Origin: Methylibium sp035762065 | GTDB taxonomy: Bacteria; Pseudomonadota; Gammaproteobacteria; Burkholderiales; Burkholderiaceae_C | Direction of reading: 5' to 3' | Length of the DNA stretch: 64,000 nucleotides | Assembly: GCF_035762065.1 (NCBI RefSeq) | Contig: NZ_DASTPW010000050.1 | Coordinates: forward strand, 124,001 to 188,000 | In this document: positions 33,990-42,782 of the stretch, in pieces | How the letters are laid out: each line of letters opens with the position of its first letter | Numbering within the stretch: position 1 is the stretch's first letter | Position numbers and translations under genes: made by a program | The notes under the pieces: generated by a model | Database searches by the model: none | What the model was told of the DNA's origin: nothing | The model's input: the letters and a program-made list of their open reading frames with translations, nothing else

Positions 33990-34919
33990 TCACGCCCGTC
34001 GCCGCTTCGGTAACCACCGGTTCTCAGGGGCGAAGCGCCAGCCCAGCGTCAGCAGGCCCAGCAGCGCAGGAATCCAGCGCAAGTCGGTCTCGACGGCCTG
34101 CTTTTGCGCCAGTTGCGGATCGAGCATGGCTTGCGCGGCGCCGTCGAGCGAGGCGAGCCGCCGGTAGCCGACGCCCATCAGCTTGCCCAAGGCCTTGAGG
34201 TGCGGCTCGCGCAGCTCGGACAAGTGTTCATGCGCAGTGCCCGGCGCGCCGGGCCCGTAGCGCTGGACCACGTCGGCCGCCGCCCAGTAGCCGAGCGCAC
34301 GGCCGTCGCGGTCGCTGCGCGGGATGCGCGCCGGCACGTCGCCGCCGACGCCGATCAGCCAGCCGCCGACCTCGCCCGGCGTGATGTCCTGGATCGGCGG
34401 CACCTCGCTGCCGCTGCGCAGCGGCGGGGCTTCCTGGCCGTCGGTGAAGAAGACGATGCGGGTGTGCGGCTCGATGCTGCGCGCGGTGCGCACCGCCCAG
34501 CTCAGGCCCTTGCCGACGTTGCTGGCGTTGGCCCAGCGCATGCGGCCGTCGATCTGCTCGAGCGAGGCGAGCAGGCCGTCGTAGTGCTCGCACACCTCCA
34601 CCGGCATCAGCAGCGGCATCACCCGGTAGTCGGCGAACACGCCCCAGGCGACCTTGGATCCGCAGGGCAGGCGCCGCAGCGCCTCGCGGGCCGAAGCGCG
34701 GGCGAAGGCGAGGCGGCTCGCCGGGGCGCCGGCAAGCGTCTGGTCGGGGACGTCCATGCTCTGGGTGACGTCGAAGACGACCAGGTACTCGTAGGTCGGC
34801 CGCTGCAGCGTGACCGGCGGCAGCCCTACCGCGGCGGCGAGCAGCAGCACCGCCGCGGCGATCGAGCGCGAGCCGCGCTGCAGCAGCCGGCGGACGATGC
34901 GCGCCGGCAGGGCGCTCAA
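33990..34919 (-). CDS. mxaL: VWA-domain protein, MxaL-like
   Basis: 309 residues. TM helix near 15-35, then a von Willebrand A domain in the periplasm (YLVVFDVTQSMDV, with MIDAS variant DVTQS rather than DxSxS; later TRIVFFTDGQEAP), and a second TM near the C terminus. Position last after MxaK-like matches MxaL in the mxaRSACKL cluster of methylotrophs, where these genes are needed to mature or load calcium into methanol dehydrogenase. The start is TTG inside the upstream stop (TTGA); no ATG exists until residue 56. Identity rests on order plus domain, not on a search. Confidence 0.75.
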   Translation of the reverse strand: MSALPARIVRRLLQRGSRSIAAAVLLLAAAVGLPPVTLQRPTYEYLVVFDVTQSMDVPDQTLAGAPASRLAFARASAREALRRLPCGSKVAWGVFADYRVMPLLMPVEVCEHYDGLLASLEQIDGRMRWANASNVGKGLSWAVRTARSIEPHTRIVFFTDGQEAPPLRSGSEVPPIQDITPGEVGGWLIGVGGDVPARIPRSDRDGRALGYWAAADVVQRYGPGAPGTAHEHLSELREPHLKALGKLMGVGYRRLASLDGAAQAMLDPQLAQKQAVETDLRWIPALLGLLTLGWRFAPENRWLPKRRRA

Positions 34920-35503
34920 GGCAGGTCCCCCGGGTCCATGCCGCGCAGCATCACGTTGCGGCGCTCGACCGGCGTGTTGCTTTCCTCGGCGACGGCCTCC
35001 TGCTCCTCGGGCGCGAGCCGCAGCGCGCGCTCGAGGTTGTAGCGGGCGTCCCAGTCGTCGGGCGCGTCGCGCAGCAGTTCGCGCAGGCGCTGCTTGGCCA
35101 GCTCGACCAGCGGCGCCGTCTCGGGCGACATCTTCAGCGCCTCGGCCCCGCCGGCCGCGTCGCCGCCGTGCGCGAGCGCCTGGCGCAGGTGCATCGTGCC
35201 GAGGTTGTAAAGCGCGTGGCGGCCCACTTCGTCGAGGTTCCCGAGCTCGATCAGGCCGCTGTAGCTCTTGAACGCGGCATCGAAGCCGCCGGCCTTCGAC
35301 AACGCGCCGGCGCGCGCGAGCCGCACCTCGCGCGCCGCGTCGCGCCAGCGGTCGGCCGCCGCCTCGGCCGGCGCCTGCGCTGCGCCGGCGATCTCCGCGT
35401 TGAGCCGCTTCGCCTGCTGCAGCCGCAGCCCCTGCACCGCCGCGACGGCCGCGGCCGCCAGCGCCACCGCGGCGAAGGCCGCGTGCATCGAGATCCGCTT
35501 CAT
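34916..35503 (-). CDS. mxaK: MxaK-like TPR-type membrane protein
   Basis: 195 residues. N-terminal TM helix (HAAFAAVALAAAAVAAVQGL), then helical repeats with tetratricopeptide-like spacing: RHALYNLGTMHLRQAL near 95 and DDWDARYNLERALRL near 150. The closing RRNVMLRGMDPGDLP is typical wording for MxaK. Anchored in the inner membrane with the repeats probably periplasmic, where it could scaffold the VWA proteins. The ATG overlaps the preceding stop (ATGA). Confidence 0.75.
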   Translation of the reverse strand: MKRISMHAAFAAVALAAAAVAAVQGLRLQQAKRLNAEIAGAAQAPAEAAADRWRDAAREVRLARAGALSKAGGFDAAFKSYSGLIELGNLDEVGRHALYNLGTMHLRQALAHGGDAAGGAEALKMSPETAPLVELAKQRLRELLRDAPDDWDARYNLERALRLAPEEQEAVAEESNTPVERRNVMLRGMDPGDLP

Positions 35504-36507
35504 GGGGTCGCCCGCCAGCTGGGCAGCTGCAGCGCGCGGCAGGCCAGCAGGCCCAGGCAGCTCAGCAGCGCGGCGATGAAGAAGCCGGCGCTGTGGTCGA
35601 GCCGCGGCACGCGCTCGCGGAACGACAGCGGGAAGTTCTGCTGCCGGTCGATCTCGGCCATCGCCTGCGCCATCGCCTGCGCGTCGTCGGTCTGGTAGAG
35701 GCGGTAGGGCGTCGCGAGCGTCTGGAAGTAGGTGTGCAGCGCGAGCTCCTCTTCCGAATCGAGCGTGCCGGCCCCGGGCTTCGTGAGGTCGGGCGAATTC
35801 GGGCCGCTGCGGATGTAGATCCAGTACAGCCCGATCCGGTGGCGCGCGAGCCCGGCGGCGATGCGCTGGCGCTGCGCCTCGTCGAGCTGCGCGCCGCCGT
35901 CGGAGACGACGATCACGATGCGGCTGCCCGAGTACGGACGCCGCTCGAACTGCTCGATCGCCGCGAGCAGCGCGCGGCCCATCAGCGTGTCGGGCAGGCC
36001 GCGGCCGACGCCGGTGGCCTGCAGGCCGGCCTGCACGGTGGCGTGGTCCTGGGTGAACGGCGCCACCAGCATCGAGGCGGTGCTGAAGGTCATCAGCGCG
36101 AAGCGGTCGTCGGGCCGCTTGGCCACGAAGTCGGCGAGCAGGCCGCGCACGACCGCGCTCTTGGTCGGCTTGCTGCCGTCGAACTGGCCGCCGGACTTCA
36201 TGTCCTTGGCCATCAGGTTCGCGTCCATGCTGGAGCTGCGGTCCATCAGGATCAGGATCTCCGCGCCGCGGCCGGTGCGCAGCACCTCGGTGCCGCTGCG
36301 CCCGGGGCCGGCGAGGCCGATCACGGTGCCGGCGATCGCCAGCAGCGCGAACGCGCGCCACAGGAAGCCGGCGGCGCGGCCGACCGGGTCGGCCGGCAGC
36401 CAAGCGAGCGCCGAGAACACCAGCGTGTCGCTGCGCCGGCGCAGCAGCGGCAGCAGCGCCAGCGGCAGGAGCAGCAGCCAGGCGGGCTGGGCGAAGTCGA
36501 AGGGCAT
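35500..36507 (-). CDS. mxaC: VWA-domain (BatA/MxaC-like) protein
   Basis: 335 residues. Two N-terminal helices (PAWLLLLPLALLPLL and FALLAIAGTVIGLAG), a VWA domain with intact MIDAS DRSSS near residue 90 and IVIVVSDGGAQ near 200, and a C-terminal TM helix. This is the layout of BatA/MxaC proteins that work with MoxR ATPases. Starts 11 bases after the MxaA-like gene and ends in an ATGA overlap with the MxaK-like gene. Confidence 0.82.
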   Translation of the reverse strand: MPFDFAQPAWLLLLPLALLPLLRRRSDTLVFSALAWLPADPVGRAAGFLWRAFALLAIAGTVIGLAGPGRSGTEVLRTGRGAEILILMDRSSSMDANLMAKDMKSGGQFDGSKPTKSAVVRGLLADFVAKRPDDRFALMTFSTASMLVAPFTQDHATVQAGLQATGVGRGLPDTLMGRALLAAIEQFERRPYSGSRIVIVVSDGGAQLDEAQRQRIAAGLARHRIGLYWIYIRSGPNSPDLTKPGAGTLDSEEELALHTYFQTLATPYRLYQTDDAQAMAQAMAEIDRQQNFPLSFRERVPRLDHSAGFFIAALLSCLGLLACRALQLPSWRATP

Positions 36508-36518
36508 CGTGGATCCGT

Positions 36519-37367
36519 TCAGCGGCGGTGGCGGCGCTCGGCCTCGTGCAGCAGCCGGCTCAGCTCGCGCAGCGGGAAGGGCGAGGCGGCGGGCGCCTCG
36601 GCAAAGAAGCGCTCGCCGGAGTGGCGGAAGAAGCCTTCGAGTCGGTCCTGCAAGGCCTGCAGGTGCGGCGCGCGGCTCAGGAAGCGCCCGAGCGTCGCCG
36701 CATGCACCGCATGGCCGGCGGTCGCGTTGATCGCCTCGTGCAGCGCCAGCCAGGCTTGCGGCGCCGATTCGTCGAGCCGCCGCACGCGGCCCCAGGCGCG
36801 CGCGAACGGCAGGCGCTGCGCTTCGCGCCGGTTGCGCCACAGCCACCAGCCCAGCCACGCGAGCAGCACGCCGGCCAGGGCGAGCAGCGCGGCGCGCAGC
36901 TGGGCCTCGATCGCGGCCGTCGGCCGCGGCGCGACTTCGCGCTCGGGCCGCAGCCGCGTCAGCCCGCCCTGGCCGAAGGCCTCGGGCGGCGTCAGCGGTC
37001 CGAGGCTGACGGGCCACGCCGGCAGGCTCACCGCGCTGCCGTCGGCGCGCGCCAGGCTCAGCGCCGGCAGCGCCACCGCGGTCAGCGCGCGCGGCGCGTT
37101 GATCACCTGGTAGTCGACCGCGAGCCAGCGCCGGCCTTCGGCGTCGCGCTCGATGCGCGGCGCGCGCCGCTCGAACCACAGCCCGACGCGATCGGCCGGC
37201 GGCAGCGCCGCGGCGGCGAACTCCGGCGCGCCGGGCGCGAGCAGCACGCGCTGCGTCAGCACGTCGCCGAGCACGTGGCCGAAGCTGCGCGGCTGCTCGA
37301 CGGTGTCGGCCGCGAACGCGCCCGAGCAGGCGATCGCCGCGGCCGCCAGCAGGCTCGGCCACTTCAT
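36519..37367 (-). CDS. mxaA: MxaA-like protein
   Basis: 282 residues. Signal peptide to FAAD, then QPRSFGHVLGDVLTQRVLL, a phrase I associate with MxaA. A periplasmic beta-rich domain runs to ~150, one TM helix (LLALAGVLLAWLGWWLW) follows, then a cytoplasmic helical domain ending in Arg-rich residues. In Methylobacterium, mxaA mutants make methanol dehydrogenase lacking calcium. ATGA overlap with the DUF58 gene. Confidence 0.78.
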   Translation of the reverse strand: MKWPSLLAAAAIACSGAFAADTVEQPRSFGHVLGDVLTQRVLLAPGAPEFAAAALPPADRVGLWFERRAPRIERDAEGRRWLAVDYQVINAPRALTAVALPALSLARADGSAVSLPAWPVSLGPLTPPEAFGQGGLTRLRPEREVAPRPTAAIEAQLRAALLALAGVLLAWLGWWLWRNRREAQRLPFARAWGRVRRLDESAPQAWLALHEAINATAGHAVHAATLGRFLSRAPHLQALQDRLEGFFRHSGERFFAEAPAASPFPLRELSRLLHEAERRHRR

Positions 37368-38260
37368 GCGACGGCCTCCAGGACATGCCGCGTCAGCGCC
37401 TCGGCGTCGAAGCGGCCTTGCAGGTGGAAGGGCGGCATGTCGTGCGCGTCGAACAGCGCGTGCAGCGCGCGGCGGCGTTCGGCGACACCGTCGCTCCAGC
37501 GGCGGCGCAGCGATTCGCGCATCCACAGCGTGCGGCGCACGCCGGTCTCGGCGTCGCTGAGCGCGAGCAGCGTGCGCGCGGCCGGCGGCTCGACCTCCGC
37601 CTGGTCCCACACCACCATCGGCACCACGCGCGCCGGCGCCAGCTGCTGCAAGGCCGCGCCGAGCGGGTCGAGCGGCCAGTGGAAGTCGGACACGAGGAAC
37701 ACGAGCCCCTCGCGACCGGCGAGCCGCGCGAGCGTGCGCCCGAGCGCTGCGGCGGTGTGCTCGTGCGCGCGGTCGTGCTGGTGCGATGACTCGGTGCGGC
37801 ACCCGCGCAGCGACTCGGCCATCGCGACGCCGGCGCCGCGGCTGTGGCGCGGCGGCACGAAGAGCTCGTCGCGCTCGGCGTGGTCGAAGGCGAGCAGACC
37901 GAAAGCGTCGCCGCTGCGAAAGGCGCTGGCGCCGAGCGCCTCGACGAAGTCCGCGACGACGTGCAGCTTCGGCCGCTCGGCGCCGAAGGCCATCGACGCC
38001 GACACGTCGACCACCGCGTGCACCGGCACGGCCGTGCGCTGGCGCTGCACGCGCACCTGCCATTCGCCCTGCACGTCGCGCAGGCTGGCGCGCAGGTCGA
38101 TGCGGCGCGGGTCGGGATGGTCGAGCAGGCGCCGGTGCGCGGCGAACTCGATGCCGGTGCCGAGGCTGCGGCCGTGGTGCGCGCCCGGCCGTCGCCCGCC
38201 GAAGCGGCCGGGCAGCCGGTAATGGAACTCGTTGGCTTGCGACATGCCGTGGTGGTCCAT
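37364..38260 (-). CDS. mxaS: DUF58 domain protein, MxaS-like
   Basis: 298 residues, no TM. The DUF58 motif PDPRRIDLRASLR is near residue 55, then VWA-like AVVDVSASMAFG with MIDAS DVSAS near 85 and LVFLVSDFHWPLDPLG near 180. Cytoplasmic partner of MoxR ATPases. The ATG at 38260 overlaps the MoxR stop (TGATG). A downstream ATG at 38245 is possible; neither has a clear ribosome-binding site, so coupling decides. Confidence 0.8.
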   Translation of the reverse strand: MDHHGMSQANEFHYRLPGRFGGRRPGAHHGRSLGTGIEFAAHRRLLDHPDPRRIDLRASLRDVQGEWQVRVQRQRTAVPVHAVVDVSASMAFGAERPKLHVVADFVEALGASAFRSGDAFGLLAFDHAERDELFVPPRHSRGAGVAMAESLRGCRTESSHQHDRAHEHTAAALGRTLARLAGREGLVFLVSDFHWPLDPLGAALQQLAPARVVPMVVWDQAEVEPPAARTLLALSDAETGVRRTLWMRESLRRRWSDGVAERRRALHALFDAHDMPPFHLQGRFDAEALTRHVLEAVA

Positions 38261-39279
38261 CAGGGCGCGACGATCTTGTCGATGATCTTCTGCACCAGCG
38301 CCGGCGCCAGTTCGCCGCGCCGCAGCTCGTAGACCGGCGAGAAGAACACGCGATGCGCGAGCACCGACGGGAGCACCGCGTGCAGGTCGTCGGGCGTCAG
38401 GTGCGTGCGGCCTTCGAGCCAGGCGACGACGCGCGCCGCGCGCAGCAGCGCGCTCATGCCGCGCGGGCTGGCGCCGGCCAGCACGAGCCGCTTCATGTCG
38501 ATGCCCTCGAGCTGCACGCCGAAGCGCAGCGGGTCCTCGCTGGCCTCCCACAGGTCAAGCACGTAGCGCTCGATCGCCTCGCTGGCACGCACCGACTGCT
38601 GGATCAGCGCGCCGACGGCATTGAGCTGGTCCCACGGCAGCAGCGCGGGCGGCACCCGGTCGATCAGCGCATCGGCGTCGTGGTACGCGGTGTCGAAGGC
38701 GAGCGCGCGGCGGACGGCGCGGTCGCCCGGCTTGCTCATGTTCAGCTCGAACATGAAGCGGTCGCGCGCGGCGGAGGCGAGCTCGAAGGTCTCTTCCTTC
38801 TCGACCTTGTTGCGGTCGGCGAACACCGTCATGTGCGGGAAGCGGTGCTCGCGGTTGAAGGCCGAGACGGTGCGCTCGGCCATCGCCCGCAGCAGCAGCG
38901 ACTGCACCTGCGGCCGCGCGCGGTTGATCTCGTTGAAGAAGAAGGTGGTGAGCCGCTCGCCGTGGCGCAGCAGCGGGCCCGGGTCGATGCGCGGCTTGCC
39001 TTCGCCGTCGACGTAGGTGTGATAGACCATGTCGCCGGGCATCAGGTCGACGGTGCCCTCGACCCGTTCGAAGTCGCCGCCGATGCCGCGCGCGAAGGCG
39101 CGCAGCACGGTGGTCTTGCCGACGCCGACGTCGCCTTCGAGCAGCACGTGCCCGCGCGCGAACGTGGCGACGTTGATCAGGCGGATCGTCTGGGCCTGGC
39201 CGATCACGACGTCCTGGACGGCGCGTTCGAGCTTCAACGCGGTTTCGCGCCAGTCGGCAAGGCGGTGTTCGGTGCTCAT
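38260..39279 (-). CDS. mxaR: MoxR-family AAA+ ATPase, MxaR-like
   Basis: 339 residues. Walker A EGDVGVGKTT near residue 50, Walker B TTFFFNEINRARPQVQS near 110, sensor 1 TVFADRNKVEKEETFEL near 150 and sensor 2 GASPRGMSALLRAARV near 275. MoxR ATPases act with DUF58 and VWA proteins in assembling metallo-enzymes; MxaR is the one in the methanol dehydrogenase cluster. First of six overlapping genes, 62 bases after the response regulator gene. Confidence 0.88.
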   Translation of the reverse strand: MSTEHRLADWRETALKLERAVQDVVIGQAQTIRLINVATFARGHVLLEGDVGVGKTTVLRAFARGIGGDFERVEGTVDLMPGDMVYHTYVDGEGKPRIDPGPLLRHGERLTTFFFNEINRARPQVQSLLLRAMAERTVSAFNREHRFPHMTVFADRNKVEKEETFELASAARDRFMFELNMSKPGDRAVRRALAFDTAYHDADALIDRVPPALLPWDQLNAVGALIQQSVRASEAIERYVLDLWEASEDPLRFGVQLEGIDMKRLVLAGASPRGMSALLRAARVVAWLEGRTHLTPDDLHAVLPSVLAHRVFFSPVYELRRGELAPALVQKIIDKIVAP

Positions 39280-39341
39280 GGGTGATTCGTCGTTGAAATG
39301 CTGATCGGGGCCGCGGCCCGTGCAGGGCGATCCATCCGCCT

Positions 39342-40037
39342 TCAATCGGCCATGCGCAGCGTCGGGACGGGAAACGGCAGCGCCGCGCGCAGGTCGTCCA
39401 CCTGCACGAGACCGACGCTGAGAGCGAGCCACACGAGCTGCGCATCGGTCTGCGCGCCGGTCTTGTTCTTGATGCCGTAGTGGTAGTTGCGCACCGTCTT
39501 CTCGCTCAGGTTCAGTGCCGCGGCGATCGCGTCGATCGTGCAGCCGGAGGCGAGCATGCGCAGGATCTCGGTCTCGCGCGCGCCCAGCTCTTCGAGCAGC
39601 GCCATCGGATCGGCGAGCCGGTCGGCGGCGATGGCCTGCGCGGTGTCCTCGCTGAGCGCACGCTGGCCCGCGGCCACGGCGGCGACCGCGCGCACCAGCT
39701 CCCTGGGCCCGCTGCTCTTGGTCACGTAGCCCCAGGCTCCGGCCTCCAGCGCCTTGAGCGCGAGCGAGGCGCCGGCATGCATCGTGACGATGAGCACGCG
39801 CGCCTCGGCATCGCGCTGGCGGATGTGGCGCAGCGCGTCGAGCCCGCTCGCGCCCGGCAGCAGCATGTCCATCACGACCACGTCCGGCGCGTGCTCGCAA
39901 TAGGCGGCGTAGGCCCCCGGGGCGTCGTCGGCCTCGGCGCAGACGCTGTAGCCGGGCTGGCGTTCGAGCAGCCGCCGGTAGCCCTCGCGCACGACCGGGT
40001 GGTCGTCGACGAGCAGGATCGACACCGCCGCCGTCAT
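39342..40037 (-). CDS. NarL/LuxR-type response regulator
   Basis: 231 residues. Receiver domain with acidic pair DD (11-12), phosphoacceptor Asp 57 (VVVMDMLLPGASG) and the Lys of YVTKSSGP near 105. A LuxR HTH (ARETEILRMLASG, AALNLSEKTVRNYHYGIKNKTGAQT) spans about 150-205. DNA-binding output of the kinase encoded just upstream (ATGA overlap). It sits directly before the MoxR cluster on the same strand, so it may control that cluster or a linked dehydrogenase. Confidence 0.92.
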   Translation of the reverse strand: MTAAVSILLVDDHPVVREGYRRLLERQPGYSVCAEADDAPGAYAAYCEHAPDVVVMDMLLPGASGLDALRHIRQRDAEARVLIVTMHAGASLALKALEAGAWGYVTKSSGPRELVRAVAAVAAGQRALSEDTAQAIAADRLADPMALLEELGARETEILRMLASGCTIDAIAAALNLSEKTVRNYHYGIKNKTGAQTDAQLVWLALSVGLVQVDDLRAALPFPVPTLRMAD

Positions 40038-41440
40038 GCCGTGGCACCGGCGAACGCAGGTGCCGCCGGCGCCGCGCAGGGGATCACCGCCGTGACCCGG
40101 ACGCCGCGCGCGTCGCGCTTCGCGCGCCCGATCGCGAGGCTGCCGCCGAGCGCGGCGATGCGCTCGCGCATGCCGGCGATGCCGTGGCCGCCTTCGCGCC
40201 CGAGCCGCGTCGCGTCGCCGCCCCCGTCGTCTTCGACCGTCACGGCCACGGCCGGCGCGCCGCCGCCGCTGCGCGCCACGCTCAGGCGCACGTCGCTCGG
40301 CATGCCGTGGCGCGCGGCGTTCGTCAGGCACTCCTGGGCGATGCGGTAGACGTCGATCGCGACCTCGCGCGGCAGCGTGGCGATCTCGCCGTTCACGTCG
40401 AGGCGGAAGACCGAGCGTGTCGGGGTGCGCAGGTTGTGCTCGCCGACGAGCTGGCGCAGGCTCGCCTCCAGCCCGATCTCCGCGATGTCCTGCGTGCGCA
40501 GCCGCACGAGCGTGCTGCGCAGCGTCTTCATCATGCGTTCCTGCGCGCGGCCGATGGCTCGCGCCTCGTCGGCGATGTCGTCGCGGCCTTCGGGCACGCC
40601 GGCCTCGATGGACGCTGCGAGCGCCGCGGTCGCGGTGAGGCACTGGCCGAACTCGTCGTGGAGATCGCGCGCCAGCGCGCGGCGCTCGGCTTCCTGCACT
40701 TCCAGCAGGCGCGTGGTGAGCGCGGCGCGCTCGGCCTGCGTGGTGGCGAGCTGGCCCGCCAGTGCGTTCACCGCCGAGCCGATGCGCGCGAACTCGGCGA
40801 CTCGGAACGCCGGCAGGCGCGAGCCGAGCTGGCCGTGTTCGAGCTTGCGCAGGCCTTCGACGATGGCGCGGGTGGGCTTGAGCGTGCGCCCGATCATCGC
40901 GGCCGCGAGCACCGCGATGCCGCAGGCCAGGCCCGCGGCGATCACCACCACCAGCGACACCAGCTGCCAGGCTTGGCGGATCGCCGCGCCGCGGTCGGGC
41001 GCGTGCAGCGCGTGGCCGAGCGACGCATCGCGCTCGAACAGCGGGCGGCGCAGCGCGACCTGTGGCGGGAAAAGCGCCTCGTAGGCCGCGACGAACCAGC
41101 CCGGCGCCGCGCGCCCGAGCGCGGCCGTCTGGCTGCACAAGGTTCGCGGCGCCTCGCCTTGCAGCGCGAAGGTGACGCACACGCCGGGCGAGATCAGGTT
41201 CAAGGTCGCGAACGACTGCCATTCGGGCGCCGCTGTGTTCAACGCCGTGCGCCCGCGGCCGCGCCACAGCTGCTCTTGCCAGTAGAGGGCGCCCAGGTGC
41301 CGGCCGACGCGGTCGGCCGAGGCCTCGGTTTCGCGCTCGATCGCAGCGTGCGCGTCGACCACCACCCACGCGGCCGTGCCCGCGAGGCACAGCGCCGCGA
41401 TGCCGAACAGGCGGATCACCATCAGGGGCAGCAACTTCAT
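40034..41440 (-). CDS. Membrane sensor histidine kinase, HisKA_3 (NarX/UhpB-like)
   Basis: 468 residues. TM1 near 5-27, a periplasmic domain of ~130 residues with two cysteines (SPGVCVTF, RTLCSQTAA), TM2 near 165-190, HAMP (RTLKPTRAIVEGLRKLEHG), then HisKA_3 with the phosphorylated His in ALARDLHDEFGQCL near 260 and an HATPase domain (AQECLTNAARHGM, GHGIAGMRERIAALGG). Ligand unknown. Its gene starts an apparent eight-gene run ending at 33990. The tail is Ala/Pro-rich. Confidence 0.9.
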   Translation of the reverse strand: MKLLPLMVIRLFGIAALCLAGTAAWVVVDAHAAIERETEASADRVGRHLGALYWQEQLWRGRGRTALNTAAPEWQSFATLNLISPGVCVTFALQGEAPRTLCSQTAALGRAAPGWFVAAYEALFPPQVALRRPLFERDASLGHALHAPDRGAAIRQAWQLVSLVVVIAAGLACGIAVLAAAMIGRTLKPTRAIVEGLRKLEHGQLGSRLPAFRVAEFARIGSAVNALAGQLATTQAERAALTTRLLEVQEAERRALARDLHDEFGQCLTATAALAASIEAGVPEGRDDIADEARAIGRAQERMMKTLRSTLVRLRTQDIAEIGLEASLRQLVGEHNLRTPTRSVFRLDVNGEIATLPREVAIDVYRIAQECLTNAARHGMPSDVRLSVARSGGGAPAVAVTVEDDGGGDATRLGREGGHGIAGMRERIAALGGSLAIGRAKRDARGVRVTAVIPCAAPAAPAFAGATA

Positions 41441-41594
41441 CGGCGGGCCTTCGTGCGTATGGGGGGCGACTGTCGGCGCTGCGGCACCGAGCCGGCAAGG
41501 GCGCAGGCCCACCTCGGGCAATTTGCCCAAGCGCGCCGCGCGAGACCGGGCCGCGCTTGCCGCTTTGCGGCGGGCTCGGGAGGTAGGCGGCTCG

Positions 41595-41600
41595 TAGAAT
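41595..41600 (+). promoter_or_regulatory. Probable -10 box of the ilvE promoter
   Basis: TAGAAT followed by CCGCCGCC, 31 bases before the ATG. The same string follows the -10 box of the sigma factor gene at 45.97 kb. No clear -35 hexamer at 17 bases. Confidence 0.35.
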
Positions 41601-41631
41601 CCGCCGCCTCGAAACTGGCCGAGGAACTGCG

Positions 41632-42561
41632 ATGTCGATGTCCGATCGTGACGGCAAGATCTGGATGGACGGTCGCATGGTCGAGTGGCGCGACGCGCGG
41701 ATCCACGTGCTGAGCCACACGCTGCACTACGGCTGCGGCGCCTTCGAGGGCGTGCGGGCCTACAAGACCGAACGGGGCACCGCGATCTTCCGGCTGCGCG
41801 AGCACACCGAGCGCCTCTTCAACAGCGCCAAGATCCTGCGCATGAAGATCCCGTTCACGCCCGAGCAGGTGATGCAGGCCCAGTGCGACGTGATCGTGCA
41901 GAACCGGCTGGAATCCGGCTACCTGCGCCCGCTCACCTGGATCGGCGACCAGAAGCTCGGCGTCAGCCCGAAGGGCAACACGATCCACCTGATGGTCGCG
42001 GCCTGGCCCTGGGGCGCCTACCTCGGCGAGGAAGGCCTGAAGCGCGGCATCCGCGTGAAGACCAGCAGCTACACCCGCCACCACGTGAACATCACGATGA
42101 CGCAGGCGAAGGCGGTGTCGAACTACACCAACTCCATCCTCGCGAACATGGAAGCCACCGACGACGGCTACGACGAGGCGCTGCTGCTCGACGCCTCGGG
42201 CTTCGTCAGCGAAGGCGCGGGCGAGAACTTGTTCGTCGTCAAGGGCGGCGTGATCTACACGCCCGACCTGTCGGCCGGCGCGCTCAATGGCATCACCCGC
42301 AACACGGTGTTCGCGATCTGCGCGGACCTCGGCCTGAAGCTGGTCGAAAAGCGCATCACCCGCGACGAGGTCTACATCGCCGACGAAGCCTTCTTCACCG
42401 GCACCGCGGCGGAGGTCACGCCGATCCGCGAGCTCGACCGCATCGAGATCGGCGCGGGTTCGCGCGGCCCGATCACCGAGAAGATCCAGTCCGCCTTCTT
42501 CGACATCGTGCTCGGCCGCAACCCCAAGTACGCGGGCTGGCTGACGCCGGTGGCGCAGTGA
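41632..42561 (+). CDS. ilvE: Branched-chain amino acid aminotransferase
   Basis: 309 residues, class IV PLP fold, the E. coli IlvE length. HYGCGAFEGVRAYKT near residue 32, the PLP lysine in TMTQAKAVSNYTNS near 160, EGAGENLFVVKGG near 200 and FFTGTAAEVTPI near 265. Transfers amino groups between Leu/Ile/Val and 2-oxoglutarate in the cytoplasm. Preceded by GAGGAACTGCG. The stop overlaps a possible GTG of the next frame. Confidence 0.95.
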   Translation: MSMSDRDGKIWMDGRMVEWRDARIHVLSHTLHYGCGAFEGVRAYKTERGTAIFRLREHTERLFNSAKILRMKIPFTPEQVMQAQCDVIVQNRLESGYLRPLTWIGDQKLGVSPKGNTIHLMVAAWPWGAYLGEEGLKRGIRVKTSSYTRHHVNITMTQAKAVSNYTNSILANMEATDDGYDEALLLDASGFVSEGAGENLFVVKGGVIYTPDLSAGALNGITRNTVFAICADLGLKLVEKRITRDEVYIADEAFFTGTAAEVTPIRELDRIEIGAGSRGPITEKIQSAFFDIVLGRNPKYAGWLTPVAQ

Positions 42562-42572
42562 AGGCGGCTTCG

Positions 42573-42782
42573 ATGCACAAGCCGGCGAGCGGCGAGGCGG
42601 TCGTCGAAGTGACAGCGGCGGATCTGCGCGGCGGCGCCGTGTTCTGCCCGAATCCGAAGATGCCGCTGTGGAGCAACCATCCGCGCATCTTCCTGCGGCT
42701 GAACGACGAGGGCCGCTGCAAGTGCCCGTACTGCGGCACCGTCTACCGCCTCGCCGCCGGCGAAAAGCTGGCGTCGCATTGA
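42573..42782 (+). CDS. CHCC-type zinc-finger protein (zf-CHCC)
   Basis: 69 residues. The ligand set is Cys in VFCPNPK, His in SNHPRIFL and the pair in CKCPYCGTVY. This is the zf-CHCC domain found in NDUFS6-like proteins and small stand-alone proteobacterial proteins downstream of ilvE. Function unknown. The ATG at 42573 gives the usual N terminus; a GTG at 42558 overlapping the ilvE stop (GTGA) is the alternative. Its own stop overlaps the TTG start of the next gene. Confidence 0.82.
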   Translation: MHKPASGEAVVEVTAADLRGGAVFCPNPKMPLWSNHPRIFLRLNDEGRCKCPYCGTVYRLAAGEKLASH

